This document shows, one piece after another, positions 53,042 to 64,000 of a DNA stretch of 64,000 nt. The notes under the pieces are model-generated. The model was not told the origin of the DNA. It saw nothing but the letters and a program-made list of their open reading frames with translations, and made no database searches. The stretch is from assembly GCA_024529925.1 (NCBI GenBank), contig JAFEUB010000776.1, positions 372,001 to 436,000 of the forward strand, given 5' to 3'. A program made the position numbers and the translations under genes. Every line of letters starts with the position of its first letter. Within the stretch, counting starts at the first letter, position 1. The stretch comes from Ophthalmolycus amberensis. Taxonomy: Eukaryota > Chordata > Actinopteri > Perciformes > Zoarcidae.

Positions 53042-56000
53042 CTGCAGGGAGACAAGACAAGACAGATGTGTGAAATCTCAGAAAATTCAGTTGCTATGAT
53101 TACTCATTTGTCCACATAAATTTGTCCACATAAAACATGTATAGGTTTTATAAAGTGTATTAATTAAACGTGTTGTGGCATTATTATGAATTTATTGTTA
53201 ATCTAAGCCAACGTTTTGTAGGATTCTACAGCATAGATGGTCTATGTTTGCTAAAATGGAGCAATGAACGGTAGCATCATATAGGGATTTTGCAGAGCAA
53301 GATTTGTTTTTTTCCGAAAGTCACATGAGCAAACAGTTCATTCACATTAATCTATGTGAGCAGCTGATGCAGTCGTGCAGCTCGTGCTTTTAATAGACTC
53401 CGAGAGGTTGAGATTTCCACAGATGCAGCTGGAAGATGCAGTTGGCCTGAAAGATACTGCTGCTGACTAACACCAGGCACAATAGGCTTTCTTTCTAAAT
53501 GTGACCTGTACACCAACGCTAAAGCAGTTACGAAGCAAAGAAAAAGCATAAATACAGCATACAGTTGATGCATGTTTATAGACAACGTGCCTCATGTCAA
53601 CCCTGGAAAACCAAATCGCGAAACTACGACATCAGCCACTGAAAGCTGAGATGAGACACACAGTCCAGAGAGGGGGAGGAACTGGGTCAGAGCATATCTA
53701 ACGATGCGGTGCTCATCGCAGAACAGACTACTGCAGATGTTTACACACCAAATAACATCAGCCCAAGCAGCAAACAATCCACCAAGTCAGCCTGGGCTAC
53801 CATGAAGGGAGCTGAGGAACAGCTGGCTTGTACAGGAATTATAAAATATGCAGAGAGGATCCTCCCACACATGTGGAGAGAGGTGTTCATGTAAAAACAT
53901 GCATGTAAATGATACCGCCACAAACACACTTCCATGTTTCAATGATCTATCCCTTGTAAGTTTCATTTCAAATTTCAAAATATGATAATCTCATCTGAAT
54001 GGTCTTTTTTTTTGGAAATTGTTTCTTAAAGCTGAGCAAATATTACTTTGGATGCCTGTGCAAGTATACGCCTAAGCATTTTAAGTCAGTGCTAGCATCT
54101 ATCTCCCACCACTTCGCCAGTGGACGTTTTCTTATGTTTGGTATATATTGTTATGTCTTCTTTCACTGTACTGGTAATGGTGTGTAATGGTGACTAATAC
54201 ATGTACCATGAAGTCATGCAGCAACTCTCCAGCCTCTACTGTAGTTCATATTGAGTTTAAAAAAATGAATTAAATAAAAATATAAGACCTCTAATAAAGC
54301 TGCTTAATACTGTTCATTGGTTCTTAAGTTAATACGAGTTGTTTTTAAGCTGCCTTTGTCATTTTCATGCCGTTTAATAATTCTGTACAATTATTACTTA
54401 CAAATCAAAAAAGACAGTCACGGAAAAAAAAAAGTCTTATTAAGTTCAGAAGCTTCATTATGACATACGTGAATGAAAAAATGTATTCTTCTCCCTCCTC
54501 GGTTATGATGTAAGTGCTCAGTGGTGAATCACAGACTCCTCATCCTCCCACTCTCTTTTCACATCATTTTGGCGAGTTGGTGCAGTGACATGAAGGCTGA
54601 TTGTTGTGTTCTCATTAGTCAGAGCCAAACAAATGATTGGCCATTAGCCATAACTGAATAAGACACCTCTAATGGATTAACTGGATAAGGTAAAGCTGGT
54701 ACACATTTCTGGTCTTCATTATGGCTCCAAAGGGGACTGACAATAATAAGTAACATATTACGTAGGTCAGAATTATCTGTTCGGATGTCATTTATTGTCA
54801 AATTGTATTTCTGATCTTATCAAGAATAACACCTGCCTCATCACCACACAAGGCATATTTGTATTTGCATAAGCACAACTCGGATGTGAGGAATAACATT
54901 TCTATGCCACAGTGAATGTGTTGATACAGTTACGTGATGTCATAAAAAATGACCCATGACCGAGTTCTGCACTGCACCCACTGCTTAGCAGGGCATTGAA
55001 TGGTTTGTTGATATGTTATGGGAATGCATGGCAGCAGGAGATATGAAAATGTTAAATGTAACTTAGACACATATTCATACCGGATTTGCCTCCCCTCCAT
55101 TTTAACACAGAATATTTTCACTAGTATTAGCTAAATAACATTTTTGGGGAAACATACGTTTTATTTTGAAGGAACATGTCACACAACGTTTATAAATGTT
55201 CACAGTGGCCACATTTGTTTTCCCTCAAGGAATAAAAAACAAAACACTGTTTTCCATATTGTATCTGCTCGAGACCACCATGACAATGGTAGCAATGGAC
55301 AAGTATTTGCACTTGGTTGACATAAGGGAAGAACTGTGGTGTCGGTTATAATAATTAAAGAGTGAATGCTTAAAGAATGAGATGAAGTGTGAACTGCAAT
55401 TTCAAAAGTCTAAGGCTTAAGCTGTGAAAACTAGGGAACTAAATGCTGCCGGTTTACCTAAATTACTACTGCAAATGAGTTGCCTGCAAATGTAAGTTGT
55501 CGAATCCACACATACTGTGCATCACATGAAGCTGAAATTGGATTGGAAGCACCAGCTTGGTGTCACAGTTTAAATCATTTCAGGAAGGAGAGCAGTGTCT
55601 TGAGATTTCCAGTGGAGTGTAACTCTAACACCAAGGTGTCACTGATTATGAGGTGGGGTGCCAGAACATTCTCCATTGGAGAACAGCCAGTGCAAAGTGA
55701 TTTAGCCAGCAATCATGTGTGCTTATGGCCTTAGCACAAAGCCATGACACCTCACACTTATTGCTTCCGTACTGTGAGCTACGGAGATAAGATGGAGTGA
55801 AGGAAGATATATAAGGGAATATCTGTTATGGGAAACAACTAGGTAACCCAAATACATGTGTGGGAAGAGAAATATGGTGAAAATATGCAGGTGGATGGAA
55901 AGACGGGTGCCAATCTGTTAGGTATTTTGTTGGCCAGTAAATCGGTTAATGGTGTGGGGGAGGAGGAAGGCAGCACCACTGGGTATTACACAAGTCCTCA

Positions 56001-56205
56001 CAACGCCGCCCTGATGATTGGAATCATATTTTCTTTACTGTGTTTGACAAGCTTCGTTGTCATGGAAACAAGTCTTCCAACACCACCAATGTCTTTACGT
56101 CACAAAAGAATAGAGAAAAAGAGAATAACATCTGGTGATAGAAGTTGGAATTGACTGATCGTTGATTGTTGGCTTTGTTGATGTGTTATACGTGTGCATG
56201 TAAAA

Positions 56206-56210
<5 letters not shown>

Positions 56211-56239
<29 letters not shown>

Positions 56240-56248
56240 CTGTGTGTG
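56211..56248. repeat. (GT)n microsatellite
   Basis: GT array with one CT interruption, in the gabra1 intron. Confidence 0.92.
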
Positions 56249-57248
56249 TGGTATTACTAACACGGTGGTCCGGTATTCGTTTCCCACCTCCAGGAAGAAC
56301 AGTCCCCCTTTGTGTCTGTTTAGTGTTAGGCCTACTTAGGAATAATTCAGAGCACTGGTTAGTTGATTCATTAGAAGATGACTCCAGAGCTGGTTTTAAA
56401 TGACTCCATTTGACATGTTGTAACTAATAGACTTGAGGCCGTGAAGGATGTTAATGAACAAAATCACTGATCTGGAAAGTTCTAACTGGATTAATAGTGG
56501 TGTAACTCAATTCTTGAGAGTCCCTTCTACTCAATGTAGCTCACAAGCGCTGACACTTGATTTACATGATACATATCTTCTAACAAGTTGTTTGCCTCTG
56601 TTTGCAGACTCTCTTTCAAATACACACAGGGTTATGGGGAAGAAAAAGTCAAGACACAGAGAAAGATGGAGTGAGAAAGCAAATTCAGGGAACTAAATTA
56701 GAGATTGAAGGTGATGAATGACAAGGTGAGGCAGACTATTTCAAGTCACTGCTGCCTCAGGCAAGGAAAAGTTTGAAATGACTACACGCAGGCAGACAGT
56801 GCAAATGTGCATTTTTGGAAAATGTCGGGCAGATAATGTCCACTTGGTTAATAGCAAGGTAAAGCTTATCGACATTTGATTCAATGTCTATCAGGGTAAT
56901 CAGTCTGACAGACAATTAGTGCCCGACTGACTGTAAGAGGCTCCAGATTAAAAAATGAATCACTCCAGGCTTGGCTAAAAATAAATGAATAGGTTTTTTG
57001 AGTTCAACTTTGTTTGTCCCTTAGCGTCAAACAATTTGTCTGCATAAGGTGCAAAGTCATTGTTCATAATCATTATTGATTTTTTGAAATGACAATTTAC
57101 AGTTTTGACAACCCTTGAATGACAGGCTTCAGCTGATCTGACCAATCTCAAACCAGTGAGTTCAATACACTGCTGAGGCATTGGATCGCAGCCAAGCCAC
57201 ACATCTGAAAATCTCTGTGGGGGAGAGTGAGCCCTGAAGAAAATGGCT

Positions 57249-57271
57249 TCTCTCTCACTCTCTCTCTCACA

Positions 57272-57302
<31 letters not shown>

Positions 57303-57306
57303 TCCC
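57249..57306. repeat. (CT)n microsatellite, interrupted
   Basis: CT-rich array with CA and AT interruptions. Confidence 0.88.
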
Positions 57307-58319
57307 TCTATTCTTATGCTCCCTCGTTCCAGGCAGAAATCTGCCTCAGACAACATTTTGACTGAGTAGGCAACCAATCAAACATGACAATCAAAATGTG
57401 GGACGAGGTGAAAAGTACTTTGTGCCTGCTCACTCAGAGAATGCGTGGTCCTTTATGTGTGACTTACTGTAAAGCATGAATACAAAGCCGGGCGCTAAAG
57501 AGGGCTTGCAATAAAGTTGCTGTTAATGAAACGTTTTACAAACCTTTCACTGGCACGCACAACTACATCTAAGCAAGGACAGTCAACGCAATACTTTTAT
57601 GCTTACGCCTTTAAGAAAGCTTTTAAAATACTCTTAGGACTGAAATAATATTGAAGGGATATTGAAATATTTAATGTCAATATCCCCTTTTGAGCTTCAA
57701 GTCACTGTTGGCTTTTTTAATATTTAACCATGACCACCGTCTTTCTGTATCCCTTACTTTAACCAAGGGCTTTGATCTGCCTAAACATAACCATAAGAAC
57801 TATTGATTATTTGTCAGCCGTTTGTAGTTAATACGGAAACCAAATGAAATATGTCTGGATTTTGCACCAAAAAATATAAATGCTAACGCAATTAAGTTCT
57901 ATATATACATATATCACAGATCATTTTAGTCACAGGTGAGTTATTTTTTCACACTTTCACACAAGGATCTTACACTAATAAATAAGCGAGGGTACCGCTG
58001 TAGTATAATTTGTAAAGACAGTCGTTAATGAAGATGCTTTTTTGTGTTGGGAGTCGTCAAACAACTTCTCATATTCCCTAAACCAGCCCCAGGAGTGGAG
58101 CTGTCTTTATTGGATGTCTATCAACATCTCCACTGTGCTGCAGCTACTTACTTATTCATGCCTTATCAATAACTGAAGCCCCGCGGGGCCTGACTCACAC
58201 ACACATTCCATTCAGCATTACCACGTCACCTCGGATTTACATAAATGAAGAAATAAATTGATGCATTGATTGGCGGGTGAGATGACTGTGGCAGCACCAC
58301 AGCTGTGAGAACTGTGCCG

Positions 58320-58376
58320 CGCACACACACGCACACACACACACACACACACACACGTGCACACACACACACTCAC
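58320..58376. repeat. (CA)n microsatellite, compound
   Basis: CACA arrays broken by CG and GTG. More CA runs follow at about 58516-58575. Confidence 0.9.
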
Positions 58377-58721
58377 AGAGCAATACAGTAGCTGCACTGC
58401 CTACAATATTGTCAGCTAGTAATCATGAATTCATGAGCACCGACTGGCACTCAACCAGCATGTGCACATATAGCGAACAAACAAGAGCTGACACATACAC
58501 ACTCTTACTTGTGTACACACACAACCAAACTCAAATACACACACACACACACACACTGACCCCCGCACACACACAAGGTGTTATTCCTTAATGAGCAGAT
58601 ACATTAAACAGCGTCATGGGAGAACGAGAACCAATAAATACTCAGCCAATCGCTTAAAGAGACAAGAAGGAAGCAAGATAATCTTCTTAGCACTGCTGTC
58701 CCTGACAGCTTAGAGACAGAG

Positions 58722-58725
<4 letters not shown>

Positions 58726-58760
<35 letters not shown>
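58726..58760. repeat. (GA)n microsatellite
   Basis: About 17 GA units. Confidence 0.95.
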
Positions 58761-58761
<1 letters not shown>

Positions 58762-60593
58762 ACCATATCAGCACCATCAGTGACTGTTTCCTTTTGGTTT
58801 TCATTTGGACTGGAAATAAATACATTGTCAACAGTTTTCCACTACAGCAAACCGGCTATGAACTAATCAGCCTCCTAATCGGCACAATGATAAATAAGAT
58901 AACTCTACCCACTGCTGTGTTTTTAAATTGCCAGCTACAGGGAAAGCTTTGAAGCTACAATTTCGTGCAGAGCTGTGCTTCATAGTCATGTTGTAATTCA
59001 AACAGTGACTTCAGTTTGTTCATGTCTATGGGGCTTCTGTGTCAGATTTAATCTTCTGTGTTGGAAACATATAATGGGTCACATCTGTAAGAGTACACAC
59101 ATAACGTGTCAGTCGTTTTTCTTTTCTTTAATCTTTACTATCCATTGCACTAGTGTCCAGTGCACCATTTGATACACACTGATTCAGTTCTGATATGAAA
59201 ACACAGAAAAGTCAGGCTGTGAATCGGTGTCTCCTGGAGGAATGCCCAATATGCATTTGTAATATTTAGTTAATTGTGCCGTAGTAAAAATGAGTTTACT
59301 CCGAGAGCCTTTTTTAGACATGGAATACGTAGCATTACTAGCTTCATCTATGTGTCTCTTTAAATAATGGCTATTGTCATTCATTTATACAGAGGTACGT
59401 AAATGTTCCGCTTTGCTCAGACATGAGTATTACGGACAAAGCTATGATGCTTGTGTAATGTTTCGCACCCGGTTCCCAAGAGAGAGTGATGGTACAACTG
59501 GAGAACAGCTGCAGATTGAACAGTCGTGACATAATACGGAGGAAGAAGCACGTTTGAATTTTTTTTACAGGCTGCATCGATGATGGATTTTAAAACTTAT
59601 TTTACCTTTGAAGATTTAATTAACGAACGACCATTGTGAGCTTGAGTGACACTCATCACTACTTCTCACTGTGAAGCCCCCTAGAATTTCATCATTTATT
59701 ATAGAATGGTGCTGCTTAATTTACAAACGAAAGTCAAGACATTAAGTGTGGGTTGTCATTTTATTTGACATATGTTGAAGCTGCGTATTCATTCATTCAT
59801 CACCCAGGAAACAGTTGTCGGTGTCCTATGTGAAACCAAGTCAACCTTATGTACATATTTCAACTTAGTTAAGTATGGAAGTTATATAATAAAACTATCG
59901 CTAGTTACTTACCAATCACACTTATTAAATGTAGCAAACATACTTATTTTAATCCACACCACAATGCTTTCCTAAACCCAACTAAATACTTGTGCTGCCT
60001 GAATCTAATCAACTAAACTGGTTAATTTATTTTGGCAGTTTATTTTGAAAAGAAACTACGAATTCATCGAGCAGAAACTGACACGGTGACTAGTTTGAAG
60101 CGTAGGGCCACCGACCAAGATGAGTGGGGAGTGAGAATGTGTTCTTTGTGCATAAGAGGTTATAGTTAAGTGATACATTTATCATGGTACTCTTAATAAG
60201 GTGGAACAGTATGCACATTAATATCCCTCTGTGTATTTAACCTTGGTCTCTAATAGCCTTTACAGTAACGTGATTGCATTTCATTTAGCCTTGTGCTGAG
60301 TTGGAAATGTTAGTGACATTACTGTCATGACTTTTTAGTAAAGTGACATGAGACATACTGTAAAATTGGAATGTCCATAATGAGGTTGGTTTCTGAAAGG
60401 GACTTTAAACACATCAAGTATTATTTGTGTTTATCAGCATTCTGTTCCTGTCAAGCCCTGACACCTGTCTACACCACATCATATGCATTGAATGTTTAAA
60501 GCACCATCAACATAATCACTGCACACAGCCGTATCAAGACACATTTCTCCCCTGTACACAGCAAACATGACAAGCAGTGAGAACCTCTTTCTG

Positions 60594-60596
<3 letters not shown>

Positions 60597-60656
<60 letters not shown>
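60597..60656. repeat. (TA)n microsatellite
   Basis: About 30 TA units with one TTTA interruption. Confidence 0.95.
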
Positions 60657-60658
<2 letters not shown>

Positions 60659-61047
60659 CCAGGCAGCTTGTTATTTAGGTTGCATATTGTATATGATTCA
60701 CCACGATAAAGACATACTGAATATTAGACCCTCAGTGTGAAGGCAGCTGAGAGCACTCTTTCATCCTAATAGCACTAAACACATGTACAATGGTTAGATA
60801 CCACATAAATCTTTCACTTAGATGATAGCCAGCGGAATAAGATGGCAATGAAAGATCCTGATTGTCCGCTATATCTTTTTAATGACGCATTTACAGCGAT
60901 ATTGACATGGTAACCTCTTTGAAGAACAGCCTCATTCATCTGCTGTCTCAGGTGATGCATATTAATCACATGAATGACCTACCTAGCATACCTTGATGCT
61001 GTGCTGCTCTGCGTCTTCATGAAAGCGTGTGCATGTGCTTATTCAAC

Positions 61048-61052
<5 letters not shown>

Positions 61053-61102
<50 letters not shown>
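61053..61102. repeat. (GT)n microsatellite
   Basis: About 25 GT units. Confidence 0.95.
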
Positions 61103-61104
<2 letters not shown>

Positions 61105-61421
61105 GCACACTGCATGCATGTAATCTCATGAAGCAGAACCAGCAATGATAGCATGAGGGACACACACATGCTCTAGATAGTTGTTCGAATTTAATCTAGG
61201 CCATCCTCATTCCCCCCCCCCCCCGACACGTGACAAGCACCGCAGGTAGCTGTGACACATGAAGACACTAACAACTCACACAAACAGACACCAAAAACAT
61301 TGCGGGAAGAGTAGAAAAACCTGCTTAAGACTGCAGAGTTGCAAAATCAGGGGTCTGTGTAATGTTTCCGTGAAAGCTCTTTAAGTAGTATAGGCCAGGG
61401 GAGACACTGACATCCATGAGA

Positions 61422-61423
<2 letters not shown>

Positions 61424-61494
<71 letters not shown>
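61424..61494. repeat. (GA)n microsatellite
   Basis: About 35 uninterrupted GA units. The Ser-Leu antisense frame crossing it is an artefact. Confidence 0.95.
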
Positions 61495-61500
<6 letters not shown>

Positions 61501-61653
61501 CAAGAAGAATGAGTGTAGGGTGAGGTAACTCAAGGACATTCTGCCTGCTGCTGTGCTTTGCTGCTACAGAGCATGCTGCAGACGAGCAAGAGCTTTCCTT
61601 TTGGGCGGTATTACGTAACAGACAGTTAGATACACATACACCAGATACATACA

Positions 61654-61658
<5 letters not shown>

Positions 61659-61686
<28 letters not shown>
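61659..61686. repeat. (CA)n microsatellite
   Basis: About 14 CA units. Confidence 0.92.
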
Positions 61687-61689
<3 letters not shown>

Positions 61690-62639
61690 TAGGCAAACAT
61701 TCAGAGCACGTAAATCTAAATTTACACTGAGCCTTGTGCTTGAAATTCTACTGCAGCCAGCCACGACTGATTAAAGCTCCCGTTCACCTCATTGGCGCAG
61801 AGACAGAATAGAACAGAAGAGTTGAAGTATCGTACGATGACGTTTGGACATTTTTCTTTTTACCGTTTAATATCCTTGAAGGGAATAGTTTGACATTTTG
61901 GAAAAAAATACGCTTATTAGCTTTCTTGCTGAGAATTAGATGAGAAGATTGATGCCACTCGGTTATCCCTGCGAGGTTGCCAGGTTGCTAGGCAACCAGC
62001 AGAGACACCGGGGAAGATGCTGTGGCCACTGTTCGTGAAATTGTTAGAGCATGTTGGTGCCATTTTCTTTTCTGTTTGCGTACATATTAAACAAACAAGA
62101 CACAACATGGAAATTAGTGAGCATTAGAGGTGTTGGCATTTGTTGAATTTTAAATTGCCTTCTACTCGCAGCTCTTATCTAACTCTCATCAAAAGAACAC
62201 GATTTCCCCGACATGTTAACCACTTGTCCATATCAGAGAAGTGTCAAGTAGAGCAATCATTCTCTTTGCTTTGCTTTGCCTGTTAATCAGACATCATCTA
62301 ACTGTGGTAGCATGAGACAATCGATCAAGGACCCCATCCATTTGGGAATCAGCCTCCCTCCCCACTGATGAATTGTCTCACGATGCAAATTTAGATGCGG
62401 TATTCACACTGTAGTAAATCCTGGCAGCAAAGACATTTTTATTAATCTAAAGAAATAAAGCTGAATCCAAGGGCCGTTGACAGCTGCGTGTCTTGTCAAA
62501 TGGACTGGGTCAATTAATGGGTTAAATATACTTTTTAAATGAAAGCTAAATATTTTCAAACCTTATACTAAATACAGATTACACTATAGATTCAAAAAAA
62601 ATAAGCCAAACATCACTAGGCAAGTATGCTATTTGGATT

Positions 62640-63175
62640 ATGGATCTGCTTTTCGTCTCGTGAAGGTATCATTTTCATTTTTCTATCTACTATGACTTTT
62701 TTCAAGATGGCGGAAGCTGGCGAACTTTTGGCTGCCGCTCCGTACATGATTTTGAATTCAGAGCCTTCGGTTATCAAGCTCCTCTTTTGTGGAACCAGCT
62801 TCCCGTTTCAGTCCTTGGGGCAGACACACTCACCACATTTAAGAGTAGGTTGAAAACTTTCCTTTTTGATAGTGCTTATAGTTAGGGCTGGCTCAGGTTT
62901 GCGTTGGACTAGCCCCCAGATAAGCTGCTACAGGCCTAGACTGCCGGGGGACTTCCTAGGATACACTGAGCTCCTATCTCCTCTTCTTCATCTCTTTCTG
63001 TATGAATTCAGGTCCCATTAATTCTCATTACTAATTGTGCTTCTTCCCCGGAAGTCTTTGTGCTTTCTCGCCTCACAGGTTCATGGATCGTGGTTTTATC
63101 TGGACCATGGCCCTGCTGACACCCACTGCTACTACCATTTTTTATTATTAACATATATACAAAAATAGATTGAAT
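62640..63175 (+). mobile_element. LINE 3' end (C-terminus plus 3'UTR) in gabra1 intron
   Basis: From 62763 the plus frame reads AFGYQAPLLWNQLPVSVLGA then DTLTTFKSRLKTFLFDSAYS and stops at 62885. This is a C-terminal signature (W-N-x-L-P, F-K-x-x-L-K-T-x-L-F) shared by several fish LINE proteins. The 3'UTR (GGCCTAGACTGCCGGGGGAC and following) matches an abundant teleost repeat as I remember it. A simple A/T-rich tail ends near 63175. Upstream coding is missing (5' truncation). The exact clade is not assigned. Confidence 0.75.
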
Positions 63176-63323
63176 TGAAATTGAATTTCGTCAACGGCAC
63201 TAAAGTTTTGATCGAGTGCTTGATGTCGTACCATCATATCAAAAACAGATGTTGAAATCTTCTGGTGACAGGCTCATTTCTCTACCAACAGATGTTTAGA
63301 AGAAAAGGGAGCAGACAACTCAC

Positions 63324-63476
63324 CAAAGACAGTCCTGGCAGGGACGGACTCTCTGTTGAGCCAGAAAGACACTTGGGAGAGGATGACTGTCATGATGCAA
63401 GGTAGATATGTCTGGATCACAAAGTAACCAATTTTTCTCTTCAGGTGGAAGTGGGTTGTCATCACAACATACTCTC
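63324..63476 (-). CDS. gabra1: GABA-A receptor subunit alpha-1, exon with M1
   Basis: The 153-bp exon encodes the end of the extracellular domain (EYVVMTTHFHLKRK), the first membrane segment (IGYFVIQTYLPCIMTVILSQ), VSFWLNRES and the start of M2 (VPARTVFG). It is flanked by CACCACAG on the acceptor side and GTGAGT on the donor side. Two first bases (GA) complete a glycine and the last G begins the next glycine, matching the phase of the 203-bp exon. The conserved M1 proline (T-Y-L-P-C) and the P-A-R-T at the inner pore mouth, which sets anion selectivity, are present. Exons for the Cys-loop and GABA/benzodiazepine interface lie beyond the right edge. Confidence 0.98.
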
Positions 63477-64000
63477 CTGTGGTGAGCAGACAAAAGACAC
63501 AAAGTCAGAAAGAATGCACAAATAAACTCTACACTTCAAAATATATATTAAGGACATCTATTTGAGCTGTCCCTGTAGACTTGGAGCTTTTTCTTCCAAG
63601 TGGTTTGGTGTGTTTTGGCTCTCATTTTTATTGTGGTTGAGATTTATTGGCATAGTTATGGGTGTCATTTGTCAACAAACTCAATACACAGGCATAACCC
63701 ATTTCATCAGTGCAGTTAGAGCCAGTTGCAGAGAGAAAACGACCACTACAGCAACAGCACTGGGGTTTTATCTGGTTATGACAATATATTTGAGGCTTTC
63801 CAGAGAAATACATAACTGGAATAAATCAAAAAAGATAGAATGCATTTAAATATCAACATTGGGAGCTTGTTGCAAACAAGGCAAATGATTGGGGGCTAGC
63901 ACTGTCTTAAGCGGTACTTAAGACAGGTCACTCATTTAAGGCTGACACTAATTTTTGCCTTTATCAATAAAAAAAATGAAGAGGTGGGCAAAATATTAGC
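63477..64000. other. gabra1 upstream intron (partial)
   Basis: AT-rich sequence upstream (on minus) of the M1 exon. No further alpha-1 exon is seen before the window ends. Short frames near 63562-63849 show nothing recognisable. Confidence 0.8.

Larger units (their letters stand above)
53042..63323. other. gabra1 intron between the M1 and M2-M3 exons
   Basis: This 10.3-kb phase-1 intron contains GT, CT, CA, GA and TA arrays (56211-56248, 57249-57306, 58320-58376, 58726-58760, 60597-60656, 61053-61102, 61424-61494, 61659-61686). A LINE 3' fragment sits at 62640-63175. Remaining sequence is AT-rich; no additional exon of gabra1 is expected here and none was seen. Confidence 0.85.

Overview
The window is vertebrate genomic DNA, almost certainly from a ray-finned fish. 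It is AT-rich with many long dinucleotide and GATA-type microsatellites. Its introns obey GT-AG, and its interspersed repeats are of types common in teleosts (RTE-like and other LINE 3' ends, a Ty3/Gypsy-class element, PIF/Harbinger, a split-direct-repeat element). The host genes are two neighbouring GABA-A receptor subunit genes, both read on the minus strand. No bacterial-type operons, CRISPR arrays, rRNA or tRNA genes were seen.

Layout. (1) 1-13581: the first three coding exons of gabrg2 (gamma-2 subunit), with exon 1 at 13514-13581, exon 2 at 6517-6656 and exon 3 at 1558-1625. The reading frame and splice phases close exactly across all three; the rest of the gene lies beyond the left edge. 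(2) 13582-17904: gabrg2 5' flank and repeat-rich intergenic DNA. A 0.3-kb direct repeat there has a second copy in gabrg2 intron 1, so the pair brackets the first exon. (3) 17905-28931: a decayed, intron-containing KLHL10-like (BTB-BACK-kelch) gene copy, torn open by an inverted duplication of its kelch exon. Several mobile elements sit between the two arms: a Gypsy-class element lacking reverse transcriptase, and a PIF/Harbinger element with TTA target duplications. A GC-rich element with split direct repeats (A1-B1-A2-B2) and a TTAA-flanked MITE are in turn nested in the Harbinger. (4) 28932-51889: about 23 kb of intergenic DNA with LINE 3' fragments and microsatellites. (5) 51890-63476: the last three coding exons of gabra1 (alpha-1 subunit), covering all four membrane segments. 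The ligand-binding-domain exons lie beyond the right edge.

How the genes work together. Alpha-1 and gamma-2 co-assemble with a beta subunit into the main synaptic GABA-gated chloride channel. Their tandem, same-strand order (alpha-1 upstream of gamma-2) matches the vertebrate GABA-A cluster. What is unusual is the nested mobile DNA and broken KLHL10 copy in the spacer between two synaptic genes. The most unusual object is the 3-kb split-direct-repeat element at 20202-23192. Its termini have the arrangement described for Ngaro/PAT-type tyrosine-recombinase retrotransposons, yet no reverse transcriptase or recombinase is recognisable, and its core carries eight copies of a short hairpin motif.
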